Source of the DNA: Pyrenopolyporus hunteri
Taxonomy: Eukaryota > Ascomycota > Sordariomycetes > Xylariales > Hypoxylaceae
Length of the DNA stretch: 64,000 bases
Assembly (NCBI GenBank): GCA_902806595.1
Contig: CADCXC010000010.1
Location: 1,240,001-1,304,000, forward strand
Direction: 5' to 3'
This document shows positions 1 through 10,101 of the stretch, one piece after another. How positions within the stretch are numbered: position 1 is the first letter of the stretch; each line of letters opens with the position of its first letter. The notes beneath the pieces are model-generated. The model did not search any database. It was not told the DNA's origin and saw nothing but the letters and a program-made list of their open reading frames with translations. Position numbers and translations under genes: made by a program.

Positions 1-1075
1 TTATTTATTATCGTATAATTTATTTAAATTAATTTAAAATAAAAAAAAAATTATTTTATTTTTTTTTCGTAACGATCGAAATTTATTATTTTAAAAAAAA
101 ATTACTTTAAATTAAATTATTTTAATCCGTTTTTTTTAATTAAAATTAATTAAATTTTTTTAATATATTCGTTATAAATTTAACTTTTTATTAAAAAAAC
201 GTTTTACGTTAATAACGTTCGTAAATCGTTACGTAAACGATAATAACGATAATTTATATTTTTTTAATAAATAAAAACGTTATTAATAACGGAAAAAAAA
301 AATCTTTTCGAAGGTAAAAATTAATAAAAAAAAGTTAAAAATTAAATAAAAATTTTACATTAATAATATAAATCGTCGTTTTTTAAATTTTACGAATATT
401 TTAAATTTATTAAAAAATTAATCGAATCGAATTTAAATATTAAATATTTTATTATCGAAACGATTTAAAATTTCGTTTTATTTTTTAAATTTTTTAATAA
501 TATCGATAATTAATTCGTCGAAATATTCGTATATTTTTTTAATTATATTTAAATAATTTTTATTATTTTTATTTTAAATATTTTATAAAAAATTATCGTT
601 AACGTTAATAATAATAAATCTTTTATAAAAAACCATTATTAATTATTATAATATTAACGAAAAAAAAATTAAAAAAAATTTAAAAAAAATATAAAAAATC
701 GAATAAATTTATATTTAAATTCGATATATATAAAATAAATCGATGTTTAAATTTTTAAAAACGAAAATAAAAAATATCGATCGATTAAAAAATAAATAAT
801 TAAATAAATATATATTTTATTATATTAAATAATTTATTAATATAAATAATTATTTATATATTATTAACTTTACGTTTTAATAACGTTTATAATTTATTAA
901 TATTTATATAAAATTAAATTATAAATAAAATATAAATATTATAAATTATTTAATTTTTTTAAATTTTAATAATCGATAAATATCGTTTTTATATTTTATA
1001 TAATAAAATTTAAATTATATAATTAAATATTTATAATATTATAAAAAATTAAAATAATAAAAATATATTTTAACC
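1..1075. repeat. AT-rich, hypermutated block (RIP-like), window edge
   Basis: The first ~1.07 kb is almost only A and T with long A and T runs. The few C and G bases occur nearly always as CpG dinucleotides; C followed by A, C or T is almost absent. It ends sharply near 1065-1080, where normal composition begins. No open frame survives. This fits an old repeat exhausted by C-to-T mutation on both strands (RIP-like), probably the edge of a larger AT-rich island continuing left of the window. The original element cannot be identified. Confidence 0.8.
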
Positions 1076-1165
1076 CTATATTTTTATTAAGTCATTAAAA
1101 ATAATTTAATTAAAATAAGTCTTAATGAAATCAAATCTACGTACCTTTTAAATGAAAATTACTTC

Positions 1166-3232
1166 TTATAAAGATAGGTCCATTAGCTGCCATAGCCCCT
1201 TTACTTTATGCAAAACTCGGTAAGTCGGCGAGGGTAAAGCCGCAGGCCTCTCTACTTCTCTGGACTTTCCTTTACTTACCGCTTCCTTACCTTCGGGATC
1301 CTCTTCGGACCTCGTCCATTGAGCCTCATTGTCTTCGTCAGGACGAGTGCCGTGATCCCAGTCCCTACTCGGTGTATGACTCCCGTCACACAACTCCACA
1401 GGCCCAACTACCCAACACACGCTCATACTTCTGAAGTCCGGGTGAGGTAGCCTCTCCCAACGCGAGCTCCAAGGCGTTGCCACGAGGCATGGGCCCTCGA
1501 CGTCAAACGTAGAGACGCGGTCCTCCTCCGCCTTACTCGAAAACCAGCGAGTACCCGCGAACGCTGCTAGATGGGAGACGGCTGCTGATCCCCAGAGATC
1601 TTTTCCCTCGTCTCTAGGTTTCATTATGTTCATCATTGATGCCGCCATTGATCGCGTTAATTGTTTCTGTAGAATAGTCTTCGGTGCTTCCGGGGGCCAC
1701 TCCTATCCAGCGCTAACAGCTGGTTGCTTCCCTTTTGCTACCGCAGTCGGGTTTGACGCGTCCTCGGCTTGAGTTAATGGACTGGTGCCTTGTATTGGCA
1801 TTTCGCGCACCGGCGACCTTAACTTGGGGCCCATTGGAACGTAGCGACCGACCCAGAGCTTCCCGTGTTCCATAATATGATCAATAAACCACAGCTGGCC
1901 GTACGTCCCGTCTGGTGTCACATCCAACTGTAGTGTTTTAAAGGGATTGGCTACGACATCAGGATGGTCGAACAGCGCTTGATTAACCTCGTCGGGAAGG
2001 TCATCCCGGTCCTCAACCATGTCTACACGCACGGATTGCCAGATGCTAGTTGCCAGGCCGGCAGCACGCGGATCCATTTCTGTACAGTTCATGAGGTATC
2101 GTAGTGTCCCGAAGATGATCTGGCAGATAACCTTCTGCATTTGAGGTTCTTGCTCAACACGATGGGCTAATACGTGTTGCGTAACCACAACATCCTCGCT
2201 CCTAATCGGACCCCAAACTGGAGAGTCGGCTGGGAGAGGCGCCGTCTTGGAACCTAATGCGTCCTTCGTTTTCCTCATGACTGCCTCACTCGAGAAGTAG
2301 ATACTGACGATGCGCTAGCGCTCTGCGAGTTCGTCGTCCGTCTCGTTTGTCTGCCTCTCCGTCCTAATTCTCAAGCACTTGAGGCCCCGCCAATCCTCTT
2401 CCCATTGAGACTTGATGGGAGATAAGTCGAATTGGCCTTCCACGTTCCAGAGATAAGCGGACATTGCTATCCCTTTGTCCGTCATATTGATAGTTGTACT
2501 GATCTTGTGTTCGGTGAGGTTGCGGACGGTAATGTGGTTGATCAAGTGGGGGTAATCGTCAGGGGGCCAGAGGCCTAGACAGGTTTGCTCGAAGCTCTCA
2601 CTCGTATCATCGGAATATGCTTCGGGGACTAGGAGGGACAAGTCTCCATTCCTCAATACTAGCGCCATCAAGCCCGCGCGAAGCATATCCTCATCTTCAA
2701 CCGCTCGCGTGCCGAGGCGCACGTCGTAGTTGCACATGTTCGCCATAATAGCGATACGGTCCTCTTAATTCTTACATCCTCTCGTCTTAAGCAGCGTGAG
2801 CGCCCCCGCAGCATCGACAGTCCGTCGGAACGCGTAGCTACGTGCCGCCTCCACCCAAAAGAAGTATTTTCCAGGGCCTTTCGGCTTCTCCAAGACGGGA
2901 TGAAGGGCTCGCGCAGCTTCTAGGATTCGCCCGGCTCGCTGTAGCAACGCCATCGAGCGCCCGCCGGCTCGCATCAGTGCATCCCCGAAAGACATGAACG
3001 GATGCTCGAAGAGCTTGCCCGCGGCCTATCAGGAGCTTTGACATCGCCGCCACCTTCGAGGGAAATGACAGATCAGAAGGCGCGGCGCTGCCGCTCGTGC
3101 CGTTCTCATTTGAGGTCGCCATGATAACCGAGGACGCAATGGATTCTGGGGATTATCAGGCGCTGATGGCACAAGCAGCATGTTGAGCTTCTTATAACGA
3201 TAGACCTGCATCGCCCCTAAGTACACTTCCAA
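1166..3232 (-). pseudogene. Broken gene with in-frame stops, possibly HET-type (heterokaryon incompatibility) remnant
   Basis: Reading the minus strand, open segments at 3232-3029, 2995-2765, 2746-2315, 2278-1703 and 1648-1166 all lie in the same frame. They are separated only by isolated stops: TGA-TAG near 3030, TAA at 2767-2765, TAG at 2317-2315 and TAG at 1705-1703. Each stop is one C-to-T step from CGA, CAG or CAA. The sequence between stops stays protein-like, for example DRIAIMANMCNYDVRLGT just after the TAA. From memory that stretch, with the following NGDLSLLVPEAY, resembles the C-terminal half of large fungal HET proteins; this is tentative. An alternative start, MATSNENGTSG at 3122, lies in another frame, so an indel or intron may be present near 3040. 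The gene stops within 100 bp of the AT-rich block. Confidence 0.55.
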
Positions 3233-3976
3233 GCAAAGTCATACGACGGTTAAACGTTGGGCAACCAAGAAACATGGCGGAGAGTTAGTTCTAGAGTTGC
3301 CTTTGCTTATGTTCCGGGGCATCTGGATGTATGAACTACCCAGAATCCGCAAGGCATGGGAATCCCAAATGTTGAATCTTGGGAGCGAGCAGCCGTAGCA
3401 GCAGGGCAAAATGCCAGCAAGCTACTAGCGAATTATAACTCAACGAAGATGTCCGTCGTTTGGAAAGCGGCTGTGGGCCAATGGAGACGGATACCTACAT
3501 GTCGTACGAAATCCTTCGCTCCGTGCAACCTGCGATCCTACCCCGGCGTATACCTACCTACCTAGGTACGGTGAGTAGCCATCGTGAATCTCCCCTATTG
3601 GCTTCCCACCGAACCCGATTCGGTGGCCATAGGCTCACTTCATTGGCCTACGAAGGGACATATAGCCGACGAAAGCCGCTTGTTTCACATATCCGCCTTA
3701 TAGGGCTAACCTTGTGTTCTCGTCTTTAACATCGACGTTGCTAAGAGGGTTATTGAAGAACAAATTCCTCTTAAGCACACCTAGTAGTTATAAATATTGC
3801 GTGGTCTCGCGGATATATGGCAGAAGGAAATGTAAAAGGGATATATATCTTCCCATAACTTGAGCGTTTAGATTCTGCCACCCTGTGTGGCTGATTTAAG
3901 ACGCGTCATCAAAAGATGGCTGGTCGAGGTCCTGGAGCCTCAAGTTAGTTTCGGGGATAAAAGCTGCCTGTCGACA

Positions 3977-4297
3977 TAATGGATAATATAATATCATCTA
4001 TTAACAAAATATCCTTTAACGCGATATGTATTCCTATATAGCAATCGGGAGTATCGTGAATTCGCATCTTTTAAAAACTGTATTTTATCTAGGAATCCCG
4101 GGTTTCCGTATCGTGAGAAAGGGACGCGTAAGTACCCAGATCCGAGCGAACTATACAATAAGTAGAGGAAAGGGAAATTGTTAATATTCCACCTTCAGGT
4201 GTATATATCCCGAGCTCCTAAGAGGATTATCTAACCTGCGTTAATGATGGATAATAAAATATCGCTCATTAATGAATATCTTTTTTAACGCGATAAT
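3977..4297. repeat. Diverged direct repeat pair
   Basis: Two related AT-rich segments lie 265 bp apart: 3977-4026 and 4242-4297. Both read roughly TAATGGATAATA, then AATATC, ATTAA, AATATC, and end in TTTAACGCGATA. They differ by small indels and substitutions. They may be decayed terminal or internal repeats of an old element. Confidence 0.5.
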
Positions 4298-4747
4298 AGA
4301 TCTCATTGTCTTACCTACAACTCAGAAGAGACCGAAAGAATTCGCGCAATACTCTACATCAACTATAAGGACGATAGTATGGACATCGCCGCCCATGTTT
4401 ACAAAACCGCTCTCCTCTATCTCTCTAGCTTGGCTTCTCAGAAACATTTACGCACACGTTTTACCTAACCCCTGATAGCAGAGCGCTTCTCCATCGCAGC
4501 AACAACTTGGCCTATGCAAACTAAGAACCCCTGTCACAGTTACAACGAAGCAACCTCCCTCCATTCTATTCACATGCTTTAGTCGTTGCGTTTAGCTGCC
4601 TACGTATTATCTATCAATCTATTATCGAAGCCGCATTACGAAATAGCAGATTCTCCATGTTTATCGGTATCAAGCAGAGATTGACGGTCACGGCCGGTCC
4701 GGATCTGATTGGATAAAACACCCCGGAAGCATGGTGGCCGGGTCGTG

Positions 4748-4798
4748 AGATATCGAGATAGGGGGAGAGGGGCTTGTTATGCCTTATCTGACTTATCT
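4748..4798. promoter_or_regulatory. Cluster of GATA-factor core sites upstream of permease
   Basis: Four GATA cores fall within 51 bp: GATA at 4749-4752 and 4757-4760 on plus, and TTATCT at 4784-4789 and 4793-4798 (GATAA on minus). They lie about 350 bp upstream of the permease start. Paired GATA sites are typical targets of fungal nitrogen regulators (AreA/NIT2 type), which suits a nitrogen-compound transporter. Binding is inferred only. Confidence 0.4.
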
Positions 4799-5140
4799 CT
4801 TTCGACTCATCTCGTCAACCAAAGATCAACATCGTTTCAGTTGCATTTTTGCTGACGGCCTTACAAGAATGGGCGTGCCACTGCTTCTGCATCACATCTT
4901 ACATGCATGTGCCGGCAATGGACGCTTCGATGTCACTTATATAATTCTATACAACCCCTCAATTCATTCTCTACTTCTATCCTGTGTTGGTCTTTCACAT
5001 TAAGACCACTGTATATAGAGAAGGAGGGGATATTGTTACTCGCTATCTTTATAATCGACTTTTGCGCTATTCCAGGATCCTAAAGAAACTCGCGTCTTCA
5101 CCTACATACGCGAACCCCGGGTATCTCGAGCTATAAGAGT

Positions 5141-7068
5141 ATGACTAAGAATACGCCGGCCTCCGATGAAGAAAAGAAATCAGAACTCGGCGGGCTAGAC
5201 AACGACACCGTTGCTGCCGTCGACCAAGGTGTCCAGGTCAATGCCGCTGGCTACAGAGACCAACTGAAGCGTCAATATGGTCTTCTAGGGATTGTCGGCA
5301 TCGCCCTTACGGTCGATAATGCCTGGGCCGCCCTGGGGTCCTCGATATCAGTTTCGATTCGTAAGCAGACATTTCGTGTCAACCGGATTCGTGATACGCA
5401 TCTCCGGACATCGTGTGTTAATATGAGTTTGACCTCTGACAGTTAACGGAGGACCGCCGGGTCTTATTTTTGGCCTTATCGTCGCCGTTTTCTGGTATTC
5501 CTTCATAGGGCTGAGTTTGGCTGAGGTACGTCTACCCCTCGTGTAGTCTCTCCCCGGATTTATCACGGATTTGCGCCAGTTACCATAAATCGATTCGGAC
5601 GGATTTAACTTCTCTTTTAGCTCGCTTCTTCGGTTCCGACCGCTGGCGGCGTGTACCATTGGGGGACTATCGCAGCCGGTCCGACTTGGGGACGAACTGT
5701 CGGGTTCTTCACGGGGTGGATAAACTTCTATGGGTGGATGTTCGACTTGGCAGCTCTGGTCCAAATCACCGCCAACATCCTCGTTCAGATGTACGCGACG
5801 TACCACCAAGACAGCTATGTCCCAGATTCTTGGCATGTCTATGTCACCTACGTCGGCGTCTTGTGGGTTTCAACTATATTCGTTATTTTCGCGAATAGGC
5901 TCATCCCATATACGCAAAATTGCGGTATGTTCTTCGTCGTTGTCGGGGGCATTATAACGATTATTGTGGTTTCGGCGATGCAGCCCGGTAATCACGCCTC
6001 TAATCACTTTGTATGGGGCTCGTTTGAGGAAAATAACTGTAAGTGTTACTTGAGATTACTCGCCGCTCTCATTTTGTTAGTTACAGTGCTGACATAGGCA
6101 ATGATAGTGACCGGTTGGCAAGGCGGCGTTGCGTTCCTCTTAGGAGTGCTAAACGGTGCCTTTACTATCGGGACACCTGATGCCATCACTCACATCGCAG
6201 AGGAGCTACCACACCCGAGGAGGGACCTGCCAAAAGCCATTGGGTTTCAGATAGGATTAGGTTTTCTCTATGCGTTCGTTTTCGCCATCGCATTAAGCTA
6301 CGCTATTACAGACCTGTCGGCGTTACAAGGCGGTATTAATACCTATCCACTCGCCGCCATCTACCAGCAAGCAACGGGGAGTCCGGGTGCGACATTCGGA
6401 CTCCTGTTTATTTTGTTCTTGAGCAGCATGTGTTGTTGTGTCGGGACTGTGTTGACCAATTCTCGCACCTATTGGGCACTGGCACGAGATAACGCCGTGC
6501 CGTTCTCCGGGATTTTCGGCCAAGTCAACGAAGGACTCAGCTGCCCTATCTACGCTACATTATTCGTCTCTGTCATCGCTACGGGTCTTGGTGCGATCCC
6601 GTTAGGAAACTCGAGCGCTTTCTTGGCTCTCACGGGCTCTTTTATCGTTCTGACGACGGTGTCATACGCGATTCCCTTTACCGCTAACATGATTACGGGG
6701 CGAAAATATTTCCCTCCAGGCCCGTTTCACTTGGGAAAGATTGGATATGGAGTCAATCTAGCGGCGGTTCTACTTATCGTTATGTTCGACGTACTGTTCT
6801 GTTTCCGTAAGCTGTCCCGAGTTACTCGCATATGGGTTAAATCGCTAACTTCGTTCTTGTAGCTTATGAGATACCCACGACGGTTGAGGCTATGAACTAT
6901 AATAGTGTGATTCTCGTCGGCACCCTCACACTCTCGGGGCTGTGGTGGGCCGTACACGCGACTCGCCATTACCCAGGACCTAAAGTGATGAAATTATACA
7001 TTCATGATGATTCGGCTGCCCCGAACGACGGAGGAGTAATCGAGAAAGTCTCATCGGCTGATAAATAA
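5141..7068 (+). CDS. Choline/GABA-type amino acid permease (APC superfamily)
   Basis: Predicted plasma-membrane importer of choline, GABA or a related amine. Five exons: 5141-5360, 5443-5525, 5621-6038, 6108-6806 and 6863-7068, giving 541 residues. All introns are GT-AG, with donors GTAAGC, GTACGT, GTAAGT and GTAAGC. Joining them restores family motifs across each junction: SILNGGPPGLIFGL, FTGWINFYGW, TGWQGGVAFLLG, TPDAITHIAEELPHPRRDLP, and FCFPYEIPTTVEAMNYNSV near the end. About 12 hydrophobic segments are visible, with a short charged cytosolic N-terminus rich in D, E and K. Fungal members around 510-560 residues include the yeast choline carrier Hnm1 and GABA permeases. The TPDAITHIAEE loop looks closer to the Hnm1 branch, but substrate cannot be fixed from sequence. 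No premature stop or missing segment was seen. GATA sites lie upstream. Confidence 0.93.
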
Positions 7069-8011
7069 TGGGGGATGATCTAACGCATGAGCATTAAATC
7101 GTTAATGTGAGAGCTGGAGAAACTAAGAAACGATCATTGAAGGCCATCCTAATTACATAAGGTATTCACAGCTCAGATCCCTGCTTTTAGAAGCAGATGT
7201 TGGGTTTAGACTGAAGGCTACGAAGATAGGAGTGCCACTGGGTGATGTATCAATAAGTCCTTAACAGCCTCAATAACTCAAGATCAGCCATTGCGTCTAG
7301 AGCTCCACGATCAGAAATTGGATAAGCTAGAAAGCTTAAGTCGCGATCCTCGTTTGAATTAGGAAATGCGGAGAGCGTCGCGCCGACCTCATCCCATCCG
7401 GATGGGGAAACACCCTTGAGCCTCTTTAATACAGTTCCGCGATCCAATCCATCGTTTCTCTAATCTTTCGATGCGTATTCTCTACCGGATCAATTGTAGG
7501 AAAGCTTTCAAGAATATCAGCCTGGTCCCTGAGAGGGAAAATGCCTCTTCATTCCCAAATCCCCGGATTCTAATCGACGGATCCATACCATACTTACTAC
7601 GTAAGTGCGTTGGTAGCATACAATCCTACCATACGCCTGGCTTTTTATAATCCCGTTTCCTACTTTGCCGTGTGGGGAACTCATGGGGTGATGCCCGTGG
7701 TCTCTCGATCTTTCGTTGCATTGCATCCGCGCCGATGAACCTAGTTCTAGGCCGTCGACATGATTGGAGGAGCACAGCTGTGCCTTGCTCCGAATGTATG
7801 GATGGAGCACGACGATCCGTCTTGATCGTTGAGCTGCTAACGTGGATATCACCCGTGATGAACCTACGTATTTCAGGAGTCGATTAGGCGGAGAGCCTAT
7901 AAGCTTTATACAATTACTTGCGAAGATATAAATATGTAGCTTGAGTCGGCTATCCATCTGGAATCCTTCGCGATACCTCTTCGCTAGATATCCCGACTCA
8001 TAATCGCCAAG
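7069..8011. other. Intergenic region between permease and mannanase
   Basis: It holds the 3' end of the permease transcript and the mannanase promoter. Minus-strand open frames at 7447-7250 and 7957-7517 exist. The first, ending in DLELLRLLRTY, is faintly protein-like but has no start context, splice support or recognised domain. I call no gene here. Confidence 0.5.
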
Positions 8012-9499
8012 ATGAAGTATATCACTGCTGGACTTCTCTCGCTCGCCGGCGCCGTCTCAGCCGAGGGAAAGCTCTGGGGGCAATGCGGCGGGCAAGGCTT
8101 CACAGGGGATTCCACATGTCCTTCAGGCACCGTATGCCAGTACTCAAACCAATGGTACTCGCAATGCGTTCCTAGTAAGAAGATGAAGGAGAACACAGCA
8201 GACATATCCCATAGGAAGGCTAACACGCACCCAGACGCCGACGCAGCGAGCAGTCCATCGCAAGCCGCACCCATCGCCAGCCCGGCCGTCTCTCCCGCAG
8301 CCGCCACCTTCGCGAAGACGGACGGGCTGCTCTTTAACATCGACGGGGAGACCAAGTACTACGCGGGGACGAACAGCTACTGGATCAGCTTCCTGACGAA
8401 CAACGCGGACGTGGACAAGACGCTGGACCAGCTGGCGCAGGCGGGGCACAAGATCCTGCGGATCTGGGGCTTCAACGACGTCACGTCGCAGCCCGGGTCC
8501 GGCACGGTGTACTTCCAGTACCTGTCCTCCCGGGGGTCCACGATCAACACGGGCGCCAACGGCCTGCAGCGCCTCGACTACGTCGTCGCGTCCGCGGAGA
8601 AGCGCGGCATCAAGCTGATCATCAACTTCGTGAATAACTGGGGCGACTACGGGGGGATGGCCGCCGTACGTCACGCATTCGTTCCCTTTCCCGTGTTTAT
8701 ATGAGTGACTTCCGCGAACCCTCGCTAACCTAAACCGCGCGCCAGTACGTGACGGCCTTCGGCGGGTCGCAGACGACGTGGTACACGAACACGGCGGCGC
8801 AGAACCAATACCGGGCGTACATCAAAGCCGTGGTGTCGCGGTACGCCAACTCGACCGCGGTCTTCGCGTGGGAGCTCGCGAACGAGCCGCGGTGCAACGG
8901 GTGCGCGACGAGCGTGATCACGAACTGGGCGTCGTCGACGTCGGCGTACGTCAAGAGCCTGGACCCGAACCACATGGTGACGCTGGGGGACGAAGGGTTC
9001 GGTCTGCAGGGCGACGGCAGCTACCCCTACCAGTTCAGCGAGGGCCTCGACTTCGCGGCCAACCTCAAGATCAGCACCCTCGACTTCGGCACCTTCCACC
9101 TGTACCCCAGCTCCTGGGGCACGCAGAACGAGTGGGGGAATCCCTGGGTCGAGGCCCACGGCGCGGCGTGCGCGGCGGCTGGGAAGCCGTGTCTGTTTGA
9201 GGAATGTGAGTAGCATCCCTTGTTTTTTCTTCCCGGGTTGGGTGGTAGGTATTCAAAGGAAGGGATCTAGGTGCTAATAAGGACGCCTAGATGGGTCCAC
9301 GAACGACCATTGCGGCGTCGAGGGCAAGTGGCAGAAGACGGCGCTGGCGACTAAGGGTCTGGCAGCGGACCTGTTCTGGCAGCTAGGGACAACTCTGAGC
9401 ACGGGGCAGACACACAATGATGGGTATACTATCTACACTGGCACGTCGGACTGGACGTGTCTCGTCACGAACCATGTTTCTGCTATTAAATCTCGGTAG
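8012..9499 (+). CDS. Secreted endo-beta-1,4-mannanase, CBM1 + GH5
   Basis: Extracellular enzyme predicted to cleave beta-1,4-mannan backbones in plant cell walls. Exons 8012-8174, 8235-8665, 8746-9205 and 9291-9499 give 420 residues. Order: signal peptide (about 1-17, ending AVSA), cellulose-binding CBM1 (about 20-54, KLWGQCGGQGFTG to WYSQCVP with four cysteines), a short Ala/Ser/Pro linker (about 55-78), then a GH5 domain. Mannanase motifs include ILRIWGFND, NNWGDYGG, the acid/base glutamate in WELANEPRC, HLYPSSWG, and the nucleophile glutamate in CLFEEYGSTNDHC, which is created by joining exons 3 and 4. Intron 1 (8175-8234, GTAAGA...GCTAACACGCACCCAG) is 60 nt with no in-frame stop, so an unspliced reading is also open. 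Exons 2-3 are strikingly GC-rich at third positions compared with neighbouring genes. Family GH5 subfamily 7 is my inference. Confidence 0.93.
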
Positions 9500-10101
9500 G
9501 CGGTAACTTACCGTAGTTGTGGATAGTCGGCATGAGTTGAATGCTACCGATGCGTATCGATTTCAATAACCACGTTACTTACCTTACGTTACGTAGGTTT
9601 TCTTGGTTGGTAAGATGAGTGCCAGCATTCAATTACACCGACATACAGGAGGTGAGTGATAATCCACGGTATAGGTAGCCTCTGCGAGAATGGTTGAATG
9701 ATTTCCCGATCCTGGTGATAGTGCTAAGCAGCTTCGACTCGGTTTTATCATTTGAAAATTACCATGGTGCTTAGATCAGTCCTCTTGCCCCCTTCATTTT
9801 ATACTCTATCACCAGATTTTCATTTCAGCGGCCTACCCTGTTCGGCGGGAAGAATACGATTTCCTCAAATATCACGGCTCTAGTAGTTCTACTATAAGGC
9901 CATACATAAGGTACCTTTTAGAATCAGGAATGATATATGAGCAACGTCCTATCATATTTAACCCCCAAACGCCTCTATATGCTTCTAGGTTGACGGGACC
10001 CTTCCCTACAGACAAAGGTTACCAGGAGACTGAACGCCGACAGTCAGGGGTCGCATTCGGAGATTCACAGCGTATTAAACATAACGCTATAAATCGCGTT
10101 G
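9500..10101. other. Convergent intergenic region
   Basis: Holds the 3' ends of the mannanase (plus) and the IQ-motif gene (minus). A CGTTACTTACCTTACGTTACGTAGG stretch lies near 9575-9600. No gene was seen. Confidence 0.6.

Larger units (their letters stand above)
3233..5140. other. Non-coding stretch; permease upstream region
   Basis: No convincing coding sequence was seen; short open frames here lack protein-like character or splice support. It holds a diverged ~50-65 bp direct repeat (3977-4026 and 4242-4297), a small TACCTACCTAGGTA tract at 3555-3570 and the GATA cluster at 4748-4798. It likely includes the promoter and 5' leader of the permease gene. Confidence 0.6.

Noticed and set aside
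3460..3729. Short overlapping plus-strand frames at 3356-3565 and 3460-3729
   Set aside because: No domain, no codon bias, overlapping registers and no splice support.
5361..5446. Permease ending at 5446 as a short 101-residue protein
   Set aside because: The tail after SISVSI is intronic; splicing at GTAAGC restores ILNGGPPGLIFGL.
8144..9216. Long minus-strand frames over the mannanase
   Set aside because: Arg/Val/Pro-rich shadows of GC3-rich exons; no motif, and the plus frame is clearly GH5.
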